Of a stretch of 64,000 bases of DNA, positions 11,861 to 21,909 are shown piece after piece. The translations under genes were made by a program, and so were the position numbers. The stretch's first letter is position 1, and every line of letters begins with the position of its first letter. Where the stretch lies: assembly GCA_036936605.1 (NCBI GenBank), contig JAUPFV010000001.1, forward strand, positions 114,894,771 to 114,958,770, read 5' to 3'. The notes beneath the pieces were generated by a model. It made no database searches. It worked only from the letters and a program-made list of their open reading frames with translations, and was not told the DNA's origin. This stretch comes from Limnanthes douglasii subsp. nivea (lineage: Eukaryota > Streptophyta > Magnoliopsida > Brassicales > Limnanthaceae).

Positions 11861-13100
11861 TATTTTTCCAAAAATCTTTTTGCTCTCTCTTAAAACATCT
11901 AAAATACTTTTGACAGATTTGGTTGAAGTATTTTATCTCATCAATTGCATCGTCTGTGGAACATATTTTTGTATTCTACTTTTCATAAAACTGAAAGCAT
12001 TTCATTCTAAAAAAAGAGAAGCTTGAAAGAAAACTTTTATGAAAACAATAAGAAATCTAAAGAAAATGAAAAAATGAAGTTAAAAAGAAAATAAATGTTA
12101 GTTAAATGTGAGTAAGGTAAAGAGTAAGGTAAAATCAGTTAAAATCATAAAAATAGAAGCAAGAGTCAAAATATTGATTTTACGTTTGATCTATGTAATA
12201 AATTTTGTACCGATTGATTTATTTTCTCTGATCCTTTTATTTTAAAGAGTTTCACAATTCTTCACCAATTTATTTACCAAACGGTTAGTTAACATTAAGA
12301 TAGATGTCGTGATTCATATTTTGAAATCGAAATAAAAAAAAAATCAAGAATCATATTAGGTTTTTAATTATTAGTTTTCAATTTCAGTTCTTGAGTCAAT
12401 TTGTGATTTCAAATCGTTGTTCGGATTCCAAAAATCAAGATCCAATTTGAAGCAATTTAAATATAATTTAAATTACGACTCAAAAAAGATTAAGCCGAAA
12501 TTTAACAGGATGTTAAGAAATTTTGGTATTCATTTATAGTCTATTTGTTTGATTCCAAATACAATTCAGATTGCGATGTTCATTTATAGTTTTTTGTTTG
12601 ATTTCAAATACAATTTAGATTTTGGTGTTCACTTTTACATTTTTTGTTAGGTTTAGATATTGGAGGACTAATTATAGTATATGATATAATGATTAAGATA
12701 AGAGATTCAATCTTTGTATCGATTAGTAAATATTAACAAACAAAAACATTTATTCGACAAAGACGATTAATTAGGACAAATAATCTATCAATAATGAATA
12801 ATGTTCAATTAAAGTTCATGGTGCAATTAAAAATATGATTCATTTCAAAGTATCATTAATTCTTTCTTTTGTTCGTGATGTCCATGAATCAACAATAACA
12901 AAACCAGATTTTGTTAACGAGGACGCGATATTGATTTATTGACACCATTGTTTTTGTCCTTTTTTTTGTTGATTTCGACCTAAAGTTGTTTCAATTTAAA
13001 GATCGATAAAATATCTCTAACCAAATAACAATCAGCAAAGAACAAGCAAAAATTAGGTTCTTATTTTTCGTTTAAATTTAACAGAGTTGTTTGAAGCCTT
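11861..13100. other. No gene; AT-rich, one short tandem repeat
   Basis: The block around 11850-11945 (ctttattttt...gatttggttgaagtattttatctc) resembles 18490-18570, so it is a dispersed repeat end. At 12531-12652 a unit of about 50 bp starting catttatagt occurs 2.5 times. Confidence 0.45.
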
Positions 13101-13104
13101 GATA

Positions 13105-13400
13105 ATAGACATGGTTATAAACGTAGCTCGTCATTAATAAATATCACGTGTCCATGCAAGGGTCCATAAAAACGGAGTTTATGTCAATCAACGAAGATGA
13201 TTATAAGTCAAAATCATTATTTAAAAGAATAATATGATCAAGTAAGGGGTTATAAAAGCTTGGACTATATGTCATTTAATAAACATGGTTATAAATCAAG
13301 TAAACAATCTTTCTAAGATCAAGAGGTTATTCAAGGGTTCATAAAAACTAGGAATAATATAAAATAAATGAGTTAAGTAAAATGACTTTATTAGGCGAGG
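13105..13400. repeat. 87-bp tandem repeat, about 3 copies
   Basis: Landmark 'gggtycataaaaa' recurs at 13160, 13248 and 13335, and landmark 'acatggttataaa' at 13109, about 13196 and 13283. The period is 87-88 bp with moderate divergence. Confidence 0.7.
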
Positions 13401-13870
13401 TACATCATAAAGATTAAACAGCTTATAAGATAAGTAAAATGACACATTAGTCAAGCTACATGAGAAAGAATAAGCAAGTTAAGATAAATAAAACGAGGTG
13501 ATTAGGCCCCCAAAGGGGTAGCCGAGTTGGTGGAGTAACGCATGCTTGTGACAAAAGGTCATGAGTTCGAGTCCCTCTACAAACGCTTTCTTGGTTGAGC
13601 CTGTCACCTTGTGTGGTTTACCTTGTGGCGTTGGTTTGTAGGCTATTGCGTTAGACTGAGGGTTTACCCTGTGCGCACTCGTTGAGTAGCAGTTGCGGGT
13701 TCCCTCCGGAAAAAAAAGAGATGCTTAGATGAGCTACATGAGAAAGGATAAAAACTTTATAAGATAAGTAAAACGACATGGTCGAAAGAATAAATAAGTT
13801 ATAAGATAAATAAAATGACACAACTAGATAAGCTACATGATAAATAAAATTGACTATTTTATTACAAAAT
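13400..13870. repeat. Degenerate ~55-60-bp tandem array split by the SINE
   Basis: The unit contains 'ttataagataagtaaaatgacac' followed by 'agctacatgagaaagaataa'. Copies are seen before (13415-13500) and after (13728-13850) the SINE. The open minus frame here is only this repeat translated. Confidence 0.65.
13506..13717 (+). mobile_element. tRNA-derived SINE
   Basis: A 212-bp unit with a pol III promoter: box A TAGCCGAGTTGG at 13519-13530 and box B GTTCGAGTCC at 13565-13574, about 32 bp apart as in a tRNA. A non-tRNA body follows, with 'gggtttaccct' and 'gcgggttccctccgg', and an A-rich tail (13710-13717). It is flanked by an 11-bp target duplication with two mismatches, gaggtgattag (13495-13505) and gagatgcttag (13718-13728). 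It belongs with plant tRNA-derived SINEs; I cannot assign a named family. Confidence 0.85.
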
Positions 13871-14404
13871 ATTATTCTTACAATATTACCCAACAAAATA
13901 AAGAACACATTAAAATTGGCAAATTAGATCAAACTTAAATCAACATGTCAACGAACTCGGAGCTAAGTAATTAAACTAAAGTTAAATTATCTTCCATTTA
14001 TAATATTAGGTTATTATCATAGTCTGTTATACGGGGAAATGACAAGTATCGAGGTCATATTTCAAAATTGGGCATGTATCATCGTGACGAGGAGAATAAA
14101 AACTAATCAATATAATACGAATTTGAGCCATGGAAAATAAGGAATGGAAGTCTGAGATCTGAAGAAAAAAGAGTTTAAAGATCAAATTATTCATTAACTG
14201 TTAGTCCTTAAGTTTCATTTAATATTCCAACTGAAGGACTGTGAGGGAGCCTTAATGAGGCTATAGTATTCCGATAACGATAAGGAAATAGTGAAATTTA
14301 TATAATTATTTATATAGGGACATTTGTTTTGTATTATGAACTAATATACTTTAAAATGTATTAGTCTTTTATAATTGTAATATATTATTATTTGATATAT
14401 ATAT

Positions 14405-14590
14405 ATATATACGGTTGTCAAATAAAATCCAAAAAATTCGATATCCGACCAAAATATTTGATATCAAATCCGAAAACAGATAATATACGTATTTGAAAGA
14501 AAACGGTTAATATCTGTATCCAAATTTGTACCCGAAAATAGAGGATATATATAGACATATCTGTGTTCGAAATATCCGAAATCCGAAATT
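14405..14590 (+). repeat. Foldback-like end, left
   Basis: Contains repeated words such as gatatccgac, aaatccgaaaacagata, atatctgtatccaaat and aaatatccgaaatccgaaat. Reverse-complemented versions of the same words are at 18295-18425. Orientation and spacing suggest the two ends of a roughly 4-kb element, but the match is patchy. Confidence 0.35.
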
Positions 14591-15957
14591 TTATAAATAA
14601 ATAAATATATATAAATATATTTTTTATATATAAAAATAAAATTATTTTTATTAATTGTAATGTTAGTTGTTAATTTGTTACCCACTATTTTTCTCAATAA
14701 TGGGTTTTGCCCAATTGAGATTTGGCTCATATTGTTATCATTAATTAAAAAAAAATTAATTCAACGAAGGAAGGATTATCTCTCTCTCTACCACAACCAG
14801 TCAACCACAACTTAGCCTTTCATATTATAAACTCTAAATCCCTAATTTTATTCTTCAACAAGATTTAAAAGTAGATACCTAATTTCGAAAGAGTACAAAA
14901 GTTGTCAAATGAACCATTAATGGAACCAAGTATTTTCTTATCCGATTGTTTTGTTTTTGCAGTGAACCGATACTTGTGAAATGTTAATTATTATTTCTGA
15001 TATTGTGCGGGTAAATAAAAAAAAATCAACGATGATGATTCATGAATTTCTTATAATTTAAGTTCTGCTCAGTGGGATCTAGATTTCTAATCTATGGTAT
15101 GCCTAGTAATCTATGCATATAGTGTAAGTAGTGTTAGAATTCTACTCACAGTTTTATTCATAATGATTTACTCTTCGTGTGTGATTTATTTTTATAATGT
15201 ATTCATTTTGTATCTTAATTAGATGAGAAAGGTTGCGATTATAAGTGTTCGACGTTTCACCGTGTTATCAATGATTTTATGATTCAAAGAGGGTATTTCG
15301 AAAAAGAAAATGTGAGTTTTTCTATAGATCTACTGGTATCTATCGTATGTAACTAAAATTTCCTAATGGTTGTGCATATTCTTGTATGCATATTCTATAG
15401 TATGTGATTAGTATACCTATGTCTACTTGTGTTGTGTTAATGCAACAATAAAAGGCTAATCTCAGGTATGTCTATATATAAATACTACCAAAAAATATCT
15501 GTCAATTTTTGGAACCCCGTCTCTGGGTATACGAGTATTCTCCTTATAACATATAACTTTGAAATGGGGATTCCTGGAACAATGCTATTTTACTACGAAA
15601 TGTTAATGCTAACACCAGTAGATACTTGGGACTTTTAAGGTTTTTTCCTTTCTTGGTATTATGTTAGTCATCAACAAGGAACCAATGCATTGATGGTAAG
15701 AATTATATTGAACCATATTTATATTTCATCGATAATTCAAAATGTGATGGAGTTCTAAGTCATAGCTGAATCAGTGACTAGTCGAGTTTAATCATATCTA
15801 GCAAAAACACCTCTACAGTTGTGCTAAAATGATTTTTTTTCGAAGTATAACATAGTCTGTAAGAATAAATTAGTGTCATCTATTCTCCTGGTAAATCATA
15901 ACAGTTGTTTCATTTATCCTATGAAAGTTTGAATTTATATATAATAAAACTAATATA

Positions 15958-16189
15958 GTATTACTTTGAATACAAAGATAACCATAAATTCCTTTAGTCT
16001 AGTTATGTTTTGAGTCTTTCAAGATTCATAGGATAAATGATATATAGTAAGCTACACCTTCATTAATTAAATTTCATCCTCTTGATCTCTCTTTTGATCT
16101 CTCTAGTATGCCTAGTATTCATCAACTATTTTTATATGCAGTGTTATATGCTTATTGCAATTATCTTGGAATTGTCTCTACATCGAATT
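15958..16189. repeat. Direct repeat flanking the minisatellite, left copy
   Basis: Shares tattactttgaatacaaaga, tatgcctagtattcatcaac and the block ending 'gaattgtctc' with 17735-17894. The right copy lacks about 80-110 internal bases. The minisatellite starts exactly after the 'gaattgtctc' block of this copy. Confidence 0.8.
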
Positions 16190-17734
16190 GTCTCGTCGCC
16201 GTATAAGCGCCCCCTCGTAACCGCACCGACGTCTCCTCGTCGCCGCACAACCACCATCTCATAGCCGCAAAGCCGTCATCTTGTCACTTCCCCCTCACAA
16301 ACGAAAAGGAGTCCCCTTGTCGTCGCACATGCGTCCCCTCATAGCTGCACAGTCGTCGTCTCGTCGTCGCACATACACCTCCTTGTAGCCGCACAACCGC
16401 TGTCTTGTGGTCGTACAACCGTAGCCTAATCGCAGCACCAGTGCCTCATTGTAGCCGTATATGCACCATTTCGGCGCCGCACCGACATCCCATCGTCATC
16501 CCACATGCTCCCCTCGTAGCCGCACAACCATCGTCTTGCCGCCGCATAACCGTCGTCTCGTCACCGCACAAGCATCCCCTCGTTGCCGGACAACCTTCGT
16601 CTCGTTGCCGCACAGGCGCTCCTCGTAGCCGCACAAACATCGTCTTGTAGCCGCAGAGACGTCTCATCATCGTCGTCGAGCCGTCATATCGTAACCGGAC
16701 AACCGTCACACAGCCGCCTTCTTGTACCTGGAAAACAGTGGTCTCGTTGTCGTAATGGTGCCCCCTCATAGCTGCAAAGACGCCCTATTGTCATCGCACC
16801 GACGCCCACTCGTAGCCGCATAGTCGTCATCTCGTCGTCGCATCGACGCCCCTCATAGCCGCACAACCGCCATTTTATCGTCGCACAACCATCGTCTAGT
16901 CTCTGGTGCCCGTCGTAGCCGTACATGCGTCATTTCGTCGTCGTAGCACATGCGTCCCCTCGTAGCCAGACAATTTTCGTCTCGTCCCCGCACATGCAAC
17001 CTTTCATAGTCGCACAACCTTCGTCTTGTAGCCGCAGAGACGCCTCCTTGTTGCCGCACAACAGCCATCCTGTTGCCGCATAACCGTCCTCTAGTCGCCA
17101 CATAGTCGCCATCTTGTAGCCTCAAAAAGTCGTGTCGTCGTCGCAAAAGCACCTCTCATAGCCACAAAGACTCCCCGTCATCGCCACACCAGCGCCCCTT
17201 CGTAGCCGCACAACCGTCGTCTCATCCCCGCATCGACACCCACTAGAAGCCGCACAACCGTCGCTTTGTCTTCGCACAGTCGTCGTCCAGTCATCGCACT
17301 GGTTCCCCTTGTAGTCGCACATGCATACTCTCATCACCGTACATGCTGTTCAAAATCACGATCAATTCCCTCGTAGTCGCACTATCGTCGTCTTGTCGCA
17401 GCACAGGCCCCCCTCGTAGCCACACAACAATCGTCTCATAGTCAGTCAGACGCCTCTTCGTTGACGCACAACCGCTATCTTGTAGTCGCACAGTCGTCGT
17501 CTCGTCGCCGCACAAACGTTGTTTCATCGTAGCACAAACGCCCTTTCGTAGTCACACAACCGTCGTATCGTCGCCGCACTGACGCCTCCTCGTAGCCACA
17601 CAACTGCCATCTCGTCGCTACACTGGTGCCCCCTCATAGCCGCACATGCAACATCTCGTCACCGCACCGACGTCCCCTCGTCGCTGCACAGATGCCCCAT
17701 CGTAGCCGCACCGACGTCCCCTCTTAGCCGCACA
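16190..17734. repeat. GC-rich 22-bp minisatellite (about 1.5 kb)
   Basis: The monomer is about 22 bp (variants of cctcgtagccgcacaaccg and gtcgtctcgtcgccgcac). 'gtagccg' recurs at 16385, 16451, 16516, 16626 and 16647, that is steps near 66, 65, 110 and 21, so the monomer is about 22 bp with hints of a 66-bp higher order. It is CpG-rich in a strongly AT-rich region. Because 66 is divisible by 3, several frames stay open, mainly on the minus strand, giving Arg/Cys/Thr-rich peptides; I do not regard these as genes. Confidence 0.85.
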
Positions 17735-17894
17735 GCTGTAGGTATTACTTTGAATACAAAGATAACAGTAGTTTGCTTTAGTAACATGAGTTGGATCTCT
17801 CTCGTATGCCTAGTATTCATCAACTATTTTTATATGCAATGTTATATGCTAATTGGAAAAATCTTGGAATCGTCTCTACATGGAATTGTCTCTT
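17735..17894. repeat. Direct repeat flanking the minisatellite, right copy
   Basis: Shortened copy of 15958-16189, collinear with it apart from the internal deletion. Confidence 0.8.
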
Positions 17895-18639
17895 GATTTG
17901 GTGTCTATACTTGGTGTTTATACGTGAAATTGTCTTTTGACTTTTAAATTGTTCCAGGCTTTAGCTCCAGGCCCTAGGATATGGTGTTCTATGTAGCTAG
18001 CTTTTGGTCTTACTGTATTTATGGTGTTCCCTTTTGAAGGTCATGCTCTAGACTCAAGAATAATTACATGTTATTCCCTTTAATCAACATTTTATTTTGA
18101 ATATATATATTATGTATTTCTGTATCAGAATTTCTAATTTCTAAATTTGTGATGTTGTGGTTGGAATTATGTTTTAGGTTTACATTTTTTTGTAATGTGG
18201 TGTTGAAAATTATGTTTATTATATTTACTATGTGTTAACCAAAAAAAAAGTTTTTAAAATTTTAAATTGATTCTAATAACCCTAAAAAAATATTGAAATT
18301 CATATATTTGGATTCAGATATTATCTGTATCCAAATAATATCCGTCGGATAGTTATAGTGATTTCGGATTTTGGATTTGGAATTATGCAGATCCAAATCT
18401 GAAATATCCGTAAATATATAAAGGTGCACCGTAGAGTAAGGGGCGTCACTCATTTATAACTAAAACTTTATCTCTCTCTCTCTCTCTCACTTTATTTTTA
18501 GAAATAACTTTATTCTCTCTTTTATAATATATTAAACACTTTTTAGATTTGGTTAAGTTATTTTACCTCCTCAAAAGAAAAAACAACTTCGATGGTAAAT
18601 GTCTCACAAAAGAGCAAAGGACAACAAGCCCCAGTGTTG
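17895..18639. other. Right foldback-like end and (CT)n; no gene
   Basis: 18295-18425 carries the inverted counterpart of the 14405-14590 words (for example ggattttggatttggaatt, aaatctgaaatatccg). A (TC)n run lies at 18470-18487. No coding potential seen. Confidence 0.4.
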
Positions 18640-19700
18640 TAGCAAGATGCAAACCAGAATCACGAGTAATTTTGTGCAGGATAAAAAAGATTTTTTATGA
18701 TGCATCCATAAAGGATAACATACGGTTTCCCAAAGTGATCATTTGTACACACCTTGTTGAGATATGTGAAGTCTACACACATCCTTTACTTTTTGTTCTT
18801 CTTATTAACCAAGACGGGATTGACAGTCCATACTTGGTAGAACGCTTCTCGTCTATGTACTACTTGGATGAGATGATTTATTTCTACTATTATCATTTTG
18901 GAATTGTTTTTGAGAAAATGGTCTTCGTTTCTACTTTATTGGCCGAAACATGTTTTCTATAAAAACAACTTGTGGGATATCACTTTAGTGGGTATGCTAA
19001 TGACATCTTGAGAAACCCGAGAAAAGATATACATGATCTTAGAAAACAATTTTAGCAAATTGGTTCAATCATTATCTAGCAGGTCCATGCCTATGAGAAT
19101 GACTTTTCCTACTTTCGGAGTTATACTCTTCACTTCTTCTCCTGACTCGACCAAGTGGGAAGGGCTCTTCTAGATCATCCATATCATCAAAATGACTTTG
19201 GCCTTTGGTAATTAATACTTCTTGAATGCCAGAAAGGAAGAGTAACACTCTCTTATTTTGAATCACGCCAACCCGATCGTTGAGGATGTAACAAAGGTAT
19301 TGATATACGATCGAGATTGTCGTGTGCATTTGGTCAAGCCATAGTATATTAAAGATGGATTTGTATGATAAATAATCATTCATCATCATAATTGGCACTA
19401 TATCTACTTGATATGCTCATGTTGGCCCAAAACTACCCCTATCTTATGCTCACCTATGATTGAGGTATATATCCTTGTACATCTAGTTAAAAAATTATAG
19501 AGTCAGGACTATTACATCACATATCTTTATATAAGTGCTTTTAAATATGATGTTGGCCAAACTATGAGTGTTCTCTATAATTCTTTTGATATCTATATTT
19601 TTGATTTCAAAGAAATAATTATAACCATATTTTCATATAGTGTTTCCACACCTTTAAGATCATCATCATTACAACTTATAGTAGAATATGGGTTTCTATA
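18640..19700 (-). pseudogene. Tat retrotransposon F: protease and reverse transcriptase fragment
   Basis: Read on the minus strand from 19700 down. The protease region has ENTHSLANIIFKSTYIKI where functional relatives have a DTGSSAN site, so the catalytic Asp/Thr/Gly is lost. Next is YKSIFNILWLDQMHTTIS with YILNDRVGVIQ (19390-19230; family YN-ILGRSWL...), then RVSQDVISIPTKVISHKL (about 19020-18965) and RT entry WTVNPVLVNKKNKK, a stop, RMCVDFTYLNKVC and LSFMDAS (18840-18685). The plus-strand frame 18549-18962 is only the complement of this. No LTRs found. Confidence 0.75.
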
Positions 19701-20185
19701 AAAATAAAGTACGTTGAGATTTGACCTTATTCTTGGATCTTGAGGTTTTCTACATGATTTTTTCTAAAATATTTAATAGTGCATGATAATATGCCCTCCT
19801 TCTATTGTAAGCATAACATATCTATTTGGATTTGGTTCAATTTATTTGTCAAACCTTTCTACGATAGAAATTATTTCAAGGGATCTAGAAGGCTCATCCA
19901 CGACTATAACCGCGACATTACCTGGCCCGCCTCTCCTTATGAGTCCATATCTTCTCAGGCTTGTGGAATAAATTAAACTATTTACATTGGCAAAGATTAC
20001 CGCGTGTTTTATATAAGCTATTTAGAAGACCCTTCATTGTTTTAATATTAACTTTTACTATTATTGTTAATCATGGGTTTTCCTCAAATGCTCTAATTTT
20101 GTTGATAATGATTTATATAAGCTCCGAATGAAGTCTTGGAGGTTTGAATTGGAGACATCATAAGAGTTTCATTGACGTTCACTAA

Positions 20186-20300
20186 CATAAATCGCATGAT
20201 CTATTTTACACATAAATCGTATGATCTATTTTACACATAAATCGTATGATCTATTTTACACATAAATATCATGACCTATTTTACACATAAATCTCATGTT
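20186..20300. repeat. 25-bp tandem repeat, 4.6 copies
   Basis: Units start at 20186, 20211, 20236, 20261 and 20286 (partial), each beginning cataaat and, in the four complete copies, ending ctattttaca. Copies 2 and 3 are identical. Confidence 0.95.
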
Positions 20301-20925
20301 CATCGTTTTAAATTTACGCTAAAATTGCATCCTTTACCTCCTCACGTAAACAGCTTTTCCGAATCGTGATGCTGTTTCTTTTAAGCCTCCACGTTTCACT
20401 TCGGTAGCTATAGGTCGAGCAATGACTAGAGCCACTTAGGTTGCTGAGATTGCTTAAACTGAGGCCTGAATAATTGCTGCTGGGACTCGATTTTCAATTT
20501 GAGTTATAGTGGTGCATTCTTACATGTCGTTATAGGTCAAACACATTTTTACAAATATATACTAATCTCGCATATGTGTTGAGTTATTGATATGCCTAAA
20601 ACAAGTCAAAAAACGGATCCTCAACCTGGACTAGTAAAACCTATGTAACGACTTCTACAGAGTAATCAACAACAACAATAGATATAATAATTGAATTAAA
20701 TACCACATATAACCTCTTTATAACTTAAAAATCAACATAAAAACATGAAAACTTTGAGGAAAGAAATCTTTTCTGGGAAAAACTCAAAAACATGATAGAA
20801 GTCGAGTCTACCCGTACTACGTTCTCTCATCTTAATGAATAACAACCAGAGTTTGAATATATCTTGATAAAACCACCTGGATGAAGGATTAACCTAGCAA
20901 AAAAACGGCGACGAAATTATAGCTC

Positions 20926-20996
20926 ATATCAAGTTGATAGCTCGAAGGAAATACCGAAATGATATCAAGTTGATACCTCGAAGGAAATACCGAACT
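20926..20996. repeat. 36-bp tandem duplication
   Basis: Copies at 20926-20961 and 20962-20996, beginning atatcaagttgata and continuing ctcgaaggaaataccgaa, with one or two mismatches. Confidence 0.9.
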
Positions 20997-21909
20997 GGCT
21001 CCGGTGACCTGAATATCAGTGATGAACTAACCTAGTACTTAGTAGGTAGACCAGAAATGGAGCTCAATAATCACCAGAAATCGTTTTTTTAAAACACGAT
21101 TTGTTTGGAAATCAGGCTTATGGTAAGGGTGTGAAAAGGTTGGAAGCGTCCGGTTTGAATTCTCCTTAAATAAAATTGGTTATATAGTTAGTAAATGATA
21201 GTTAGGGTATTAAAAAATTAATGAGTATTGAGTGAGAGTTATTTTAAGCATAAATAATAGTTGGGGTACTCGATGATAATAAAGGTTTGTGAGTTGATAA
21301 GTAGGTGGCCAAATTGGAAATTTGAAAATTTAAAAGTTTAGTTCAAAATTTTATATGTTTAGTTAAAAAAACGAAAACCGATTAAAAAAACTGAAACGTT
21401 AAAATAAAAAAAAAATAATTTTTCAACCGATTATTTAATTTTTGTATTAGATTATTTAAATTTATCAAAACTATTAAGTAAAATATCATTCTATATTTAA
21501 TGAGTTCGATCACTACAATTATCCAATATTGGATCTTCTATGGATTCGTAAGGACGTCTTCCTCTATAGAGATAATCTTTGATTGATACTTCACATCCAT
21601 TAAGTTTATAAGAAATTAAAATCATAAGCTTTCGATATCATATGAGAAGAGATAAAGATTGCTTTTACTTATTACAGTTTCTTTGCATGCCATACTTTTC
21701 TTGATTCTCTTATGTACTCATTATACAACACGATGATGCTTGTAAAATGACTAGATTACATATGCCATGTATCGATACAGATTCCCAAAACCGAAACCCA
21801 GTAGTAAATATTGTAGATTTCTACATACACATGTCTGTAGAGTTTCATTGATGCAAATCCTCATCCCGAGCTTCAACTACATTTATAGGACGAAAACCAA
21901 ATAAAATCT

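Larger units (their letters stand above)
13871..16189. other. No gene; left part of a large composite element?
   Basis: Begins with unremarkable AT-rich DNA. From 14405 to 14590 there is a block rich in 'atatccgaaatccgaaat', a foldback-type end described separately. 14590-15950 has only short frames. 'ctctctctctaccaca' near 14780 looks like the start of a transcribed leader, but no coding frame follows. Confidence 0.35.
19701..21909. other. Intergenic DNA with short tandem repeats; kinase 3' flank
   Basis: No gene recognised. 20186-20300 and 20926-20996 are tandem repeats listed separately. The last few hundred bases should hold the 3' UTR of the kinase gene (minus strand); I saw no convincing poly(A) signal. 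Confidence 0.4.

Noticed and set aside
13519..13590. A stand-alone tRNA gene
   Set aside because: Boxes A and B are present, but the acceptor and anticodon stems cannot be formed. The unit continues into a SINE body with an A tail and target duplication.
16405..17527. Cys/Arg-rich protein genes on both strands of the GC-rich block
   Set aside because: Overlapping frames are open on both strands only because the repeat period is divisible by three. No conserved domain, splice structure or start context.
18549..18962. A 137-residue plus-strand ORF
   Set aside because: It is the complement of reverse transcriptase sequence of element F, which reads with family motifs on the minus strand.
20186..20300. 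CRISPR-like array
   Set aside because: The repeats are directly adjacent with no spacers and the genome is a plant; it is a 25-bp tandem repeat.
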